Source of the DNA: Prorocentrum cordatum
Taxonomy: Eukaryota > Sar > Dinophyceae > Prorocentrales > Prorocentraceae
Reading direction: 5' to 3'
Assembly: GCA_963575745.1 (NCBI GenBank)
Contig: CAUYUJ010006358.1
Location: forward strand, 57,501-121,500
DNA: 64,000 bases
Position numbers and translations under genes: made by a program. The notes under the pieces are model-generated. The model searched no databases and was not told where the DNA came from. It saw nothing but the letters and a program-made list of their open reading frames with translations. Below are positions 42,279-53,263 of this stretch, piece after piece. Numbering within the stretch: the stretch's first letter is position 1; each line of letters begins with the position of its first letter.

Positions 42279-42480
42279 TGCTCCCCCTCCTGCTTTCCTC
42301 TACCTCCTTCTCATCCTCTTGCTTCTCCTCCACATCCTTTTCCCCCCTCCTCCTCCCTCATCCACCTCCTCCACCCTTCCTCCACCTCCCACTCATCCTC
42401 CCCCTACCCCCCCCTCGTTTTCATCCTCGTCGTTCTCAGGGTCGGCGGCACCGGCCGTAAGGCCTTCGCAATCTATATAA
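42206..42480. repeat. (CCT)n tract and flanking pyrimidine-rich DNA with N-type end
   Basis: Pure CCT at 42220-42272, then CTC-rich sequence to 42420 and the segment GGCACCGGCCGTAAGGCCTT, which matches 38110-38130 in reverse. Confidence 0.75.
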
Positions 42481-43080
42481 ATGTATGTCTGTCTGCCTAT
42501 TTTGGGGGGGGGGCGGTGCGGCGCTCGGAGTGGCGGAGGGGGCGCGGGGCAGAGCCTGGGGGTGCCCCCACAGGTCTACGTCGGCGTGCAGGGGCCCCCG
42601 CACACGAAGGCCATGGGCAACGGGGGCGCCGCTGCCCCTCTCCCTGCACTCTGCGGCCAACACAGCGGGGGCAGGGCAGGGCAGGGCTGGGCTCGTCTCG
42701 ATTTCGCCGATCCGACTCGGTTCCATGTCCACGGCTTCCGCTTCCCAGTCGATCCGATCTCTGACTCGGACTCGGATTCCGACTCGTCTCAGTGGAGGCG
42801 CACTGGCCCGCCGGTCTGCGCCGATCCGACTCCTCCAGTCCCGGCTGCCGCTGCTCGCCGATCCGACTCATTTCGACCGCCGGGCCGACTTGTCGATCCG
42901 ATTTCTGGGCTCTCCTGCAAGGGGGGGTTGGGCGGGGGACGTGCAGCCGGTTTGGGCCCCCCCCCGCCCGGCGCGTGCCTCGGAGCAGACACGTGGCCGC
43001 CCCCGGCGCCCACAGGACCGTTTGCGCGAGCTGATGTTCGCGACCCCGCGCTTGCTGTCCCACACTCTGGTCCTCTTGAT
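42481..43080. other. Unassigned GC-rich stretch with GATCCGACTC repeats
   Basis: A possible short exon follows CCCACAG|G at 42570 (VYVGVQGPPHTKAMGNGG) but no domain supports it. A degenerate 10- to 12-bp GATCCGACTC minisatellite spans 42705-42905. Confidence 0.35.
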
Positions 43081-43313
43081 CCTCGCGCCCGCTGTCAGCT
43101 GGCAGTCATCACCCACCAAATGACCCCAACCCGACCCGAATGCTCCAATTTGCCCTCCATTCCCGATGGGAGGCCGTCGGGGAACATCGATATATATATA
43201 TATATATATATCTATATATATATATATATATATATATGTGGAACCCGTATCCCCCCCTGACCCGAAGTGTGGGTCTTCGGGTTGGGCTGGCCCTTCTGAA
43301 CCTCGCGCCCGCT
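43081..43313. mobile_element. Family R TIR element, copy R2, bounded by 13-bp direct repeat
   Basis: Homologous to R1: left ATGACCCCAACCCGACCCGA, TTGCCCTCCATTCCCGATGG, GGGGAACATCGA; right GTGGAACCCGTATCCC and GGGTCTTCGGGTTGGGCTGG. A TA microsatellite (43190-43236) occupies the place of R1's AC tract. CCTCGCGCCCGCT occurs at 43081-43093 and 43301-43313. Confidence 0.8.
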
Positions 43314-43316
43314 TTC

Positions 43317-43566
43317 TAGGCCTCCTAGATGGGGTCGGAGTAGATGGGGTCGGAGGATCGCTCCGCATCGCCATGCATCGGCGATGCGGCTCGATGTGTA
43401 GTCCGATTTTCTCCACGGCGACGTCGCCGACGCATCGCTGACGCATCGTCGACGTCGCCAATGCATCGTCGATACATCGCATCGTCGCGATGTTTCTCGG
43501 TGATGCATCGGCGATGCGGCGAGATCCTCCGACCCCATCTACGCGGACCCTATCTTGGAGGCCTCT
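43317..43566. mobile_element. Family D palindromic element, copy D3
   Basis: TAGGCCTCCTAGATGGGGTC on the left; TCTACGCGGACCCTATCTTG with GAGGCCTCTA on the right. Inner arms GTCGGAGGATCGCTCCGCAT and GAGATCCTCCGACCCCATCT. Central GATGCATCG/GACGTCGCC palindromes. Confidence 0.92.
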
Positions 43567-43830
43567 ACGCTTGCAGCTGTCCGTGGGAGGCACCGTCTTC
43601 ACCACCGCCGTGGCCCGGCCATGACCACCTCCTTGGGCCCCCTCAGTCGGTGTAAAGAGATCCTCCCGGCCTCGGCAAGGAGGGTGTGTGCACCATGCCA
43701 GGGCCCAGGGTGCCTCCTGCGGAAGGGCCTCGCTAGCCGCCGCGGCAGCCGGACTGGAGTCGGGGAGGAGGAGGAGGAGGAGGAGGAGGAGGAGGAGGAG
43801 GAGGAGGAGGAGGAGGAGGAGGGGACGATC
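43567..43830. repeat. Spacer and (GGA)n microsatellite
   Basis: 200 bp of unassigned GC-rich spacer, then 19 GGA units (43765-43821) just left of D4. Confidence 0.85.
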
Positions 43831-44062
43831 TGGGCCTCCCAGATGGGTCCCAGTACGTGGGGGTCGGAGGATCGCGCCGCATCGCCGATGCATCGGCGGT
43901 GCGTCTCGATGTGGAGCTCGATTTTCTTTCTGCCGACGTCGCGGAATTGTCGCCGACGTCGCCGATGCATCGCCGATGCGTCGTCGATGCATCGGCGATG
44001 TGTCGGCGATGCGGCGCGCTGCTCCGACGCCATCTACTCGGGCCCCATCTAGGCTGCCTCTA
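43831..44062. mobile_element. Family D palindromic element, copy D4
   Basis: TGGGCCTCCCAGATGGGTCC left; CTACTCGGGCCCCATCTAGG right; inner GATCGCGCCGCATCGCCGAT. Its right end is followed after 1 bp by family C copy C2. Confidence 0.9.
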
Positions 44063-44063
44063 G

Positions 44064-44229
44064 ATTCAGGAGGGGAAGAAACACACAGACACAATTAATC
44101 CTCGATTCCCCAGAAAATATGGGAAAATATGGGCAGTGGGGGGGAAGACAAAAACCCAGAAAATATGGGAAAATATGGGGACTATTTCTATTTGTGTGTA
44201 TTTATTTGTGTGTCCTAATTTCCCTTTAT
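44064..44229. mobile_element. Family C element, copy C2
   Basis: ATTCAGGAGGGGAAGAAACA, CACAGACACAATTAATCCTC, paired GAAAATATGGGAAAATATGG motifs, and a right end with TTTATTTGTGTGTCC. About 85% identical by eye to C3. Confidence 0.88.
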
Positions 44230-45119
44230 AGATGAGGGCAGGGAGGGCGGAGGGCGGACGAGGGAGGAAGAGCAGGGAGGAGGGGGGGAGGAGCAGGGAG
44301 TTGGAGGAAGGGGGAGGGGAGGAGAAGGGTGCATGCGTAGACGAGGAGAGCGGGAAGCAGGAGCAAGGCGGTGATGATGAGGTGGAGGCGGACGAGGAGG
44401 AAGAGGGAGGAGGAGGAGGGAAGAGGATGGAGGCGGCGGAGGCGGAGAATGATGAGGATGAAGAGGATGAAGAGGGAGGAGGGAGGCGGTGGAGGAGGAG
44501 GAGGAGGAGGAGGAGCGTCAGGAGGATCAAAGTAAACTCAATATGCACCAACGATGCTACAATACACCCTCCCGTCCCAAAGCCCTCCTCGCAAATCCCT
44601 ACAAGGCATCCCTCTCTAAGATGGAGCGCCCCCTTGAAAGCACATCACCCCATGGACCTGCCATTCAAGAAGGAGCCCCATTTTGAGCAGGAAATGCTTT
44701 GTATCCTTTCAGGAACTCGTGAGGAATACGGTCGGACCTACGTATAAGATCGTGGTCGGTCCGGGGAGGGTACCCTAATGCGCTTCGTGTTTATTGGATG
44801 GTCTTGTGCTTTCTGGGGGAGGGTACCCTCGAGTGATATTATGGTTTGTTTTTTTTTGGCCGGTTGAGGTTCTCATGTTCTTGAAGGATGTGCTTCTGTC
44901 CTAGGTCCGAACGTGCAGGACAAAGGTCATACAGCGCAACGCGGTGTCCGGCGAGATCCACGTTTTGAGGACAGGGCCGCTCCACTCGTGCAACTGGTGC
45001 GCAGGATCATACTGCCAGTCATGGATTTCGAGGACGTCTTAAGTGAGTTGGCCCCGATCTGAAAAGACGCCGCCCTCTAGCCGAGCGGCTATCACATGCG
45101 AACGTTGCATATTGAAAAA
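44230..45119. other. GA-rich tract then unassigned sequence
   Basis: GGA/GAG-rich strand asymmetry from 44230 to 44515, then mixed sequence with GAGGGTACCCTAATGCG and GAGGGTACCCTCGAGTG near 44768 and 44820 (a local 50-bp duplication). No gene recognised. Confidence 0.4.
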
Positions 45120-45480
45120 AGGAGCCGTCCTACGTCTGTGCAATCGTTGCAAGCTTTGAGAGCGAGTTTGCGAGGTGCCGAGGCGAAGGCCCCATGTTGA
45201 GAACGACCCCCCTTCCGTCCTTTCAGCTGTTGCAAACTTGCACGACGACTGTGTGCGGCGCTAAGGCGAAGGCCCCAGTTTGAAGAAAAGGAACCGCCCT
45301 CCATCCTTGGTTCGGTTGGAGACTTCCAAGACGAGTGAACGCGGCGTCAAGGCGAGAGCCTCCTCTTGCCCTAGCTGTTGCAGACTTCCAGGACGAAGGT
45401 GCGCGGCGCTGAGGCCAGAAACGCAGTTTGACAAGGACGTGTGCTCCATCCTGGAAGATGCTGCAATTTTCCACCTTCAG
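45120..45480. repeat. Family Q ~90-bp tandem repeats
   Basis: Four degenerate units each contain GAGGCGAAGGCCCCATGTTG-like and CCGCCCTCCATCCTTGG-like words. Related single or tandem units occur at 25.4-25.6, 26.4, 50.9 and 54.4-54.7 kb. Confidence 0.65.
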
Positions 45481-46088
45481 GGTCGTGACTGGTGGGGAGG
45501 TCTCAGGCGGCAGCCTGGCCCGCTCTACCGACATGTCTGGGGGAGCTGCGGGGAGGAGTTCTTCATAAGGAAAGGGCATGGAGGATGAGGACGACGACGC
45601 CGCCGCAGAAGTTCGTGCTGGGCATCTGGAGGAACCAGGGCGACTTCGCCAGCGGCGGCAAGCCGGAACTGGAGGCGCGTCCCGCTCTTCCTCGCCCTCC
45701 TCGCGGTGGACAAGGGACTATGAGGGAGGGGGAGGAGGGGGAGGGGGGAGAGGGGAGGGAGGGGGGGGGGATGGCGGGGGAGCGGGAGGAGGAGAAGCAG
45801 AGATCAGTCGGTGGTGCCGGGCAGCATACCCATCAATCTCTGAGCCTACTTGTTTTCAACCTGAATCTTCGTTCCGGTTTGTGTTTCCGAATTATTATGC
45901 TCTGATAGAATTCTGGGCTATATAATCAGGGGCCTACTAAAGTTCGGAGTAGTATTTCCTAGCACCAACTAGTGTCTGAAAAAAAGTGTCGGAATAATCG
46001 GTATGGTATGCATATGTATCCGTTCACGCTCGCACGATATCTTAACTGAGCAAGGGGAAGAGGGCAGCCGGCGGCCGGGCAGGCCGGG
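45481..46088. other. Unassigned; downstream flank of the copia remnant
   Basis: GGA-rich piece (45720-45790) and AT-richer sequence (45800-46020). On the minus strand this is the 3' flank of the retrotransposon, where a polypurine tract and LTR would be expected; I cannot delimit an LTR. Confidence 0.4.
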
Positions 46089-47130
46089 TCAGGCCTCAAG
46101 CCGAAGTAGATCATGCTCCGTGTACTCGCATTTCTGGTGATCCACCTTCCTGGCCGTGAATTGCTTGCCGTTGGTGCTGTTGATGTGCCGCATGCCTGTG
46201 CTGACCAATCGCATGATCTGAGGGAAAATGCCCGTCTTGGTAAGAGCATCGCATATAATGTTGTGAGTCGGGCAGTGTATGAAGTACCGAATTCGGCCCG
46301 TCAGTGTTTCCTCATGTATCGAGAGTATGGATAGTCGACTGTTCTTGTCGCTGGGCACTCCTTTCATACTGCAGCACAGTTTCCAGAAGTCCAAGCAATC
46401 GGTGTAATGTTCCGTAGCGATGTCCATCTCGCCTGAGTCGAAGTATCCTGGAGCATCTCGAGGTTTGTGTTGGTACTGAGTGCTCCTCAAGAGCTCCGTA
46501 TATCTCATACTGATGAACTGCGCGTATTGGTTCACGTTGTATCCTGCATCGGTCTCCGCGTGGCACGTACTGTGGCTGATCCTTTAGGCCTTGCATCTCT
46601 GGATGACCATCTTGTGACAAGGTCCTCCGAAGTCATGCTCGTCCTGGATGTCTGCTTTGTCCTTATTGTCGTACCTGATCCGCTCCATCTTGTCCTATAT
46701 CAGTAGTACTGCACTGCCTTCTTGAGGATATGATGTGATGGAGTTCCCATGACTCGCGTCCGCCACAGATGCCAATCGAAAGGGAGGCTCCAGCTCGGGA
46801 AAGTGAAGACTTGCAGGATGGCGATTACGATATGCTCGTTCAATGAGAGCGTTCAGCTGGATCAGGTGCTCCACCTTAGCGTCTCTTACATATTGTTGAG
46901 GCTGGACCGTGTCGCAGTAGATGCCTTCTCGCGTTTGGCATAACCACAACAATGAACACATTCCGCTTCGTAGTTGATGAATTTCATTTGCCGTCAGGGA
47001 ATCCTTCGTCCTTGACTGCCTCTCCTTTGGTGTGACTGCTTTGCTCAGGCCGTCAGCAAACTTACCTTGATGAATCAGAAGGTGCCTTGTTCCAAGGAGA
47101 TCACATGTCATTCCCATGTGCGTGGGAAAG
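46089..47130 (-). pseudogene. Copia RNase H domain (broken)
   Basis: One frame carries, in order, a QGKFADGLSKAVTPKERQSR segment, the RNase H aspartate strand SVADASHGNSITSYPQEGSA, the glutamate segment RISHSTCHAETDAG and the C-terminal DALTKTG signature, ending at LLRLEA-stop. All are recognisable copia RNase H landmarks. In-frame stops at 46695-46697 and near 46585, and a frameshift at about 47130 relative to the RT part, inactivate it. Confidence 0.82.
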
Positions 47131-47725
47131 GAGAGTGTCTTTTTACCTTGCCGAAGCGCTTCTCCGTCTTCTGCTGTGCCCACTGCATCCAGTTTTTCAG
47201 CGCTAGAACAATGATGTCGTCCACGTGCACCGCCCGGATCATCCTGACCTTGCCGCCCTCGACCCCCATGAAGAAATTCTCGTCGAACACGCCCTGGATC
47301 CCCTTGAGTTCGTTCTTGATGAGCATGCTGAGCGCCAACTGCCATATGAATGGGGCGTCCACTGTACCATACAGTGCCATTTTTAATACATGCTCCGCGT
47401 GCGGATCATGTATAAAAGATGTAGGGATTTCGTATTATATTGGTTTCAGCAGGAATACGTCGAAGAATTGGGACTCGCTGTCGCTGATCTGTATCTTGGA
47501 CTTGTCATAGTTCCGAAAGTGGCGCCAGACGTTCGATGGAGGTGTCATGTAGACCTTCCGTTTCTGTCGGATCTCAATACAAAGTTGGGCTGCGCAGCGC
47601 TTGAGGTCTTGATGTTTCAAGCCCTGCAGGGACGCCGTAGAGATGTCCCAGGACTCCATCTCCATGTCTTTCTCGATGTTGAAACGAGAGGCCACCATCT
47701 CTGCGACAGTCGTGATGCCGTACTG
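47108..47725 (-). pseudogene. Copia reverse transcriptase core (broken)
   Basis: Contains the RVT_2 motif WDISTASLQG (canonical AFLQG, Phe changed to Ser), then YMTPPSNVW, LYGTVDAPFIWQ and the catalytic box AVHVDDIIVLA, where the usual Tyr of YVDD is His. It is in a different frame from the upstream linker (shift near 47.72 kb) and has one internal stop at 47435-47437. Length is normal for the domain. Reverse transcription of copia RNA would be its role if intact. Confidence 0.85.
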
Positions 47726-50290
47726 CTCTGGCGCATAGCATCATGCTTCTGAGAGTCTAAGAAGCCACGGCCACAGAGTCTTGACTTGATCACGTAGTAC
47801 AGCTGGCTGTTATCATCGTAGATATTCTTCCATCTCCGCACCCATACTGCATCTATGATGTTGCCACTGCCGAGACTGTTGTCATGTACCGCACGGAAGC
47901 ATGGGTTATCTATGAATGATCGAGCCCTTTGTTGATCTGCTTTGTCAACGAGACTCCAGTGTTGGTATCTCTCGGGCTCCGTCAAGACATCATCGCTCTG
48001 GGCGAAGATCGCCTCACCCGTGGCCATGTCGAAATAAAAGCACCGGTTCTCATGGAACGGGCCAGGTACCACCCAATGTGCCAAGGTAGCTTCCCATGGT
48101 AGAGCTCGTTGGTCCATCTTGTGAAGACTGGTCGAAACGTCGCTCGCCATGCTCATCATCAGGTTCTGGTGCTCATCTATCTCGTCGTCCTCCAGGTCTT
48201 GGGTACAGAGGTAGTGCGAACTGACATCATCAAAGGTGACCTGTTGGTTGAGGAAGGCGTGATAGTCTTCCAGAAGCTTGGGGCGCTTGGTGTCTGTGAG
48301 CAAAGGAGGAGATACCATAGCATTCTTGATAATAGGTGGATGATCTCCTCGTTTGTGGCTGACCTTGTCGGCGATGTCTGCATGGTCCGATCCAGAAGCT
48401 CTCGTAGGCAATATTGGAGAACCATGTCGATCTGCTGGAGCCTCTGGAGTGTTCGGGTCGTCGGTCTTCCTGATCTCGGTTGCCGGTGAGCTCGTTCCTG
48501 ATGGTATGTTCTTGATTTTCGTCACTCTTGATTCTATCGGAGTGCGCGGTTCTGAGTCTCTCCCAGATTGGTCGACTACCGTCGGTGGCGACGACTATCC
48601 GTCAGGATAGCGGATGGTCTCCGCTGGTGATAGTTGCTCCTCGGGATATTGAATCGTCGGTGCTGGTGAGGCTGGTGAAGTGTTGATAGCAGATGATGTA
48701 GATGCTGTCTGTCGTGCTGGTGGTGTGGTTGGTATTGTCTGCGGTGCTGATCTGCCTGAAGAGGTAGTTGTTGGGTCAGGTAGCTCAGCGATTGGTAGAA
48801 GTGGAGATGTCGGTGGTTGTGGTGCTTGTGCTGGTGTTTGTGGATTGCATGGCTTGATAGTCGGTGCCTGTGGCGTTGTAGGTTGTGTCGAGGTTGGCAT
48901 CGCTGGAGTGGGCGCTGCTGCTGAACGCCGATGTCTGTTCCAGTCGGGTGGTGCTGACTCAGCTCTGGTAGGTCGTCTCGGTGTCCTCGGTTCTCGCATC
49001 CGTGCTTCGCATCTTGAGGGCGCCCGATGTCGTGTTGTCTTCGGTGCAGCTACCGGAGCTGATGGACCAGCTGGTATAGCCTGTCCAGGATAATCAGGTG
49101 GTTGAGGAGGTCGCGCCGGAGCTGTGGGCGCAATGATCTCCGAGTCGTCCTGCCTGCCGTTATTCATGCTCTCGTCGTCGACGTCGACATTCTGAGAAGA
49201 GCTGCCGTTATCGTCATCAAATACCACTCGTCTAACCGACCGTGATGATGATGAACTCCGCGATACAACGGATCGTGCGGGCGTATCAATCGGGATCGTC
49301 CTGATAGTCGATGCTCGTGGAAGTCCTGGTGGTGATGGTCCTCCGCCTTGATCAGGTCCTGCCTCGATCGATGAGATATCGTCCAAAATGATGGTATCCG
49401 AGAGCTCCTGTCTGATCTGGTTCCCAGGCACTGTCGGCGCTGGAGGTGGAGCAGGAGGTCCCGGTGGTGCTGCTGGTAGATGCGACAGCCCATCCAGCGG
49501 TGGTCGTCCCGCTGTTGCTCGAGCCGCTGGTAATTGAGGAAGTGCAGGTGCCTCGGGAGGAGGCTGTCGAGGATAATCGGGTGGAAATCTGTCGTCATTT
49601 GGTGGTAATCTTGGTCCTTCGTCGTCGTCGTCGTCAGGGTGGAAGTCGATGTCGGACAGGTCGCCAAAGTCCTCGTGTTCCTCGAATCGCTCGAACGAGC
49701 AAAAGAGTGCCGTGGTCAAGTCGGCGTCGTCGGTCTTGGGCATCTGTTTTTTGATGTCCAGGATATGCTTGCTGGGGTCCAGGTCTCTGATAGTGTGCTC
49801 CTTTCGATTGCCTATTGACCATGTGATCTGTAGTCCGTATCGAGCGCCTGATACGAGGTAGAGCTTCTTGATGCAACTGCCGTAGCAGATCCCATCGATA
49901 GAGAAGCCCCATTCCTTTTCACAGAACTGCTTCGCCAAGGTCCATACTCGGGGCGGTGAGCTAGTCAGGCTGGGAGGCGTGGAGAGCTTGACGCCGTCCT
50001 GGCCAATGATCGTCCCGCAGAGGTAGACCTTGAAAGGAGTCTGGCCCTCAATCATGTCTAGGAAGTCGCGGTGATCTTCGAGCACATGAATGGTCGTGAA
50101 GGCTGAGACGGGCATGTCCTGATGCTCGGTGACCATGGCCGTGATGGCTTGGTGGAGCCGGATGTGCCTCAGAGGAACTATGTAGGGGTACCCATTCCAC
50201 ATCACGATAGCGCCCGAAGGTTTGAGGTGCAGGAGGTCGCACGGACCTCGCCAGCCCTCCTGGCCCTTGCGGTCGGGCGTCCTAGAGGAT
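47700..50290 (-). pseudogene. Copia integrase C-terminus, Pro-rich linker and RT N-terminus
   Basis: One frame is open from about 50.3 to 47.7 kb except for a single stop (48595-48597). It begins with an integrase C-terminal small barrel (GRKG-type region: GQEGWRGPCDLLHLKPSGAI, then PYIVPLRHIRLHQAI), a conserved unknown domain (KQFCEKEWGFSIDGICYGSC), an acidic stretch (DDDDDEG), about 250 residues of Pro/Thr/Ser-rich linker, and the RVT_2 N-terminal signature DAVWVRRWKNIYDDNSQLYY VIKSRLCGRGF. Frame upstream of 50.29 kb stays open to 50577 but looks unrelated. Confidence 0.75.
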
Positions 50291-50829
50291 AAAATAGGAA
50301 TGGAGGAGGGGAATCGAGGAGGGGGAGGGGGAAGGGCCTGGGGGAGAAGATGCGAGAAGCTGCGACGTGCGCTCGTGGCGTGGGTCTCGGGAGCTGGGGC
50401 AGGACAGGCAGGGCACGACGGGGGGCCCGCCTTACTCTCGCTGCTGCGGTGGCCCTTGCCGCTTCCGTCGACGTTGACGTCGTCGTCGTTTGCGCGACGC
50501 GTCCTCGCGCGGCGCGCGCCGGGCGGCTGCGAGAGGTGGACCTGCTGAAGATCCTCAGCGTCCAGCCCGATCCACACCCCAGGCGCGCTGCCGAGCCTCC
50601 GTCAAGGTAGGCAAATCCACCCCGACCCCGACAATTGGCGTTTACTAAGCGGCCCTGGGTGTTTACTCAACAGCCCTGCCCTCTGCGATTCCTTCCTTGG
50701 GTGCGTTTGCTAAACGGCTTCGTTTGTTGGGGTGCTTGTCATGAGGGTGGATTTTTTGCTCTCTAGTCTAGTGGTTGCAGGAGGATGGCCAGAGTGAACC
50801 CAGGCCGTCTCAGCGGTGCTGCAAGATGT
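50291..50829. other. Unassigned; 5' junction of copia remnant
   Basis: GC-rich, with GTTTACTAAGCGGCCC/GTTTACTCAACAGCCC/GTTTGCTAAACGGCTT partial repeats (50640-50725). No gene recognised. Confidence 0.4.
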
Positions 50830-51065
50830 ACTGTCCCTGTCCCGAGCCCCCTACGCTAGGGGCCTTACCCCTCCCAAACTCTTTGCAAACATTCCTCGTC
50901 TCCGCGGGAAGCGCCTCCTTGAGAGACGAACGCAGATTGCGCCTGCATTTTGGCTGCCCCCGTTTTGAACAGGATCCACAGTGCATCCTTCTAGCCGTAA
51001 TGCAGGTATGGCCGTGCATGAAGATAAGCCGCCTTCCATCCGTGTAGCTGGTGCACAAGCGTGAA
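50830..51065. repeat. Family Q-like degenerate units
   Basis: Contains CTGCATTTTGGCTGCCCCCG and CCGCCTTCCATCCGTG, resembling the 45.1 kb units. Confidence 0.4.
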
Positions 51066-51169
51066 ACCAGAGCATTACCCTACGAGCATGACTAATAGCT
51101 ATATTACGATTGCTTTTACTACCTCGACAAATCCGAATCATATTTATACTATAGCACGGCTAATTATAC

Positions 51170-51430
51170 GAGCGATGATACTAACACTGCGATTAGTTCT
51201 CGTACTTTTTATAACTACTACTATCACTACTACTACTGCTGCTACTACTACTACTACGACTACTACTACTACTCCTACTACTACTACTACTACTACTAGT
51301 ATTAGTACTAGTACTAGTACTAGTGCTACTACTACTACTACTACTACTATTGATACTGCTACTACTATTACTACTACTACTACTACGACGACGACTACTA
51401 CTACTACTTTGACTGCTGCAGCTACTACTG

Positions 51431-51470
<40 letters not shown>

Positions 51471-51583
51471 TACTGCTACTACCACTACGACTGCTACTAG
51501 TGCTACTACTGCTGCTACTACTACTACTACCACTACTACTACTACTACTACTACTCGTACTACTACTACTACTACTACTACTA

Positions 51584-51622
<39 letters not shown>

Positions 51623-51787
51623 ACTACTACTACCACTACTACTACTACTATTACTACTACTACTACTACTACTACTACTACGACTACTACTACTACTACT
51701 ACTACTACTATTACGACGACTACTACTACTACTACTATTACTACTACTACTATATCTACGACGACGACTACTACTACTACTACTACG

Positions 51788-51827
<40 letters not shown>

Positions 51828-52030
51828 GTATTACTACTAGTACTCATAGTACGACTATCTCTACTACTACTCCTACTACTACTACTATTACTACTACTAC
51901 TACTACTACTACTACTTTTACGACTAATACTCTTACTACGACTACTATATTTATTATTATTACTAGTATTAACAGACTACTATTATTACTACTACTACTA
52001 CTACTACTTCTTCTTCTTTTACTACTACTA

Positions 52031-52063
<33 letters not shown>

Positions 52064-52105
52064 TTACTATCCCTGCTACTACTACTGCTAGTAATGTTAA
52101 TTGGG
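51170..52105. repeat. (ACT)n trinucleotide array, about 0.9 kb
   Basis: ACT/TAC trinucleotides with ATT, ACG, GCT and AGT variants and phase slips. Poly-Thr, poly-Tyr and poly-Leu frames are artefacts. Together with 4.7-5.8 kb this is the complementary-type array (AGT on the other strand). Confidence 0.97.
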
Positions 52106-52313
52106 ATCTTAGAAATTTATTTTGATGCCACTGCTAATCATATAATACTGCCAAGAACAAGAGAGAAATCAGCGGAGTGCAAAAGAGTGCGTCGTAGTGC
52201 CGCGTGGCGGACGCGTGCCTGGCTGCGGTGAAATTTACGGAATATTGCCAAGGATGCGCAAGGGCCTCCTCGCCCCCCGCTGCCCAGGCGGCGTGCGCAT
52301 GAGTCTCACGGCG

Positions 52314-52728
52314 CCATGCTCGATTAGACGCAAGAGTGAGTTTTCGCAGGAGTGGCCTCTGGTGCAGGCCAAATGTCATCGAGAATAAAACAGCCCTAAC
52401 CTTTATAGCAAAGTGAAGACGTGACCTCACTGAGGTCCCCATCTCTGCATCAGGGCTAATAGCTCTGGGCGGTCTTGTTCAATACATCTGCAGAAGAAAA
52501 AACAGGACCCCTATCCTTGATGTGTTCGGCCCTCCTAACTTAAGTCCCCTCCCAAAGGGTTAGGGGTCCTTTGTTGTTGATCACAACGGGGTCCCCCGAT
52601 CGCTGAACGCGAAGCGGTAGCACCGGCGTGCGCGCTTGGGTTTGGTTTGGCCACCCCGCACCCCCTGTTAAGCCGAGCACGAAAGGTCACTCTTGCCTTA
52701 GGGTCACTCCTTTCGTGTAGCCGACATG
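52314..52728. mobile_element. Family E TIR element, copy E2, interrupted by F2
   Basis: Left arm CTCGATTAGACGCAAGAGTG (52319-52366) and right part CCCCCGATCGCTGAACGCGA through GGTCACTCTTGCCTTAGGGT and GTGTAGCCGACATG (52583-52728) together match E1. About 215 bp of family F sequence separates the halves. Confidence 0.85.
52367..52582. mobile_element. Family F element, copy F2, nested in E2
   Basis: GACCTCACTGAGGTCCCCAT, CAATACATCTGCAGAAGAAA and CCCTCCTAACTTAAGTCCCC match F1. It sits between the two halves of E2, so it inserted after E2. Confidence 0.82.
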
Positions 52729-53263
52729 TCGGGCCTGGCTTCCTCCCGGCCGCGCTGGGCCTTCTCTCTCTTCCCGCGTGCCCGCGACTTAATTCGCGTT
52801 TTGTGTGCCCCACTAATGTCGCACCGCCGGAGCAGTCCCTCTGCCAAGCCGCCGACGCAAAAATGCAGCCGACATCTCTTTCTCGGTCGCCCCCTCTTCC
52901 TCTTGAGGCCGGGCAGCGCCAGCTCGCACGAGACAAGCCGGAGAGCACCGTCCGCCTCTCTCGGGGTTGTCGCTTGGTTTCCGGGCCACGTGCCGCAGGA
53001 AGAGCAGCTGGCCCTGCAGAGTAGAGCGCTGCTCCGCGGCTTGGATCCAGCGCGCTCTGGGACGCACTCATCGGACACTCTGCTCGTGTACGGGTGTGGC
53101 GTGCGTATGGTTTTTTGAGGGGAAGGCGTCCATCTGCGAAGCCCTTGTTTGCTCAAGAATTGCGTGCGAAGGCAAGTCAGCAGTTTGCTTACCACGCGCG
53201 CGTCAAACATCCGCAGTTTCCTCGCATTTTGTCCGACGCGGCTTTGGGATACGCCTGTCGCTA
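52729..53263. other. Unassigned GC-rich sequence
   Basis: No gene, RNA or TIR recognised. Confidence 0.3.

Larger units (their letters stand above)
46089..50290 (-). mobile_element. Ty1/copia-type retrotransposon pol remnant, 5'-truncated
   Basis: Order on the minus strand: integrase C-terminal part, long Pro-rich linker, RVT_2-type reverse transcriptase, RNase H. This order is characteristic of Pseudoviridae/copia elements. Gag, protease and the integrase catalytic core are absent upstream of about 50.29 kb, and no LTRs were recognised. Only about two frameshifts (near 47.72 and 47.13 kb) and four in-frame stops were found, so it is a relatively young dead copy. Confidence 0.85.

Noticed and set aside
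45880-46088. LTR of the copia element
   Set aside because: No TG...CA-bounded direct repeat pair could be identified on the two sides of the pol remnant; the 5' side is truncated.
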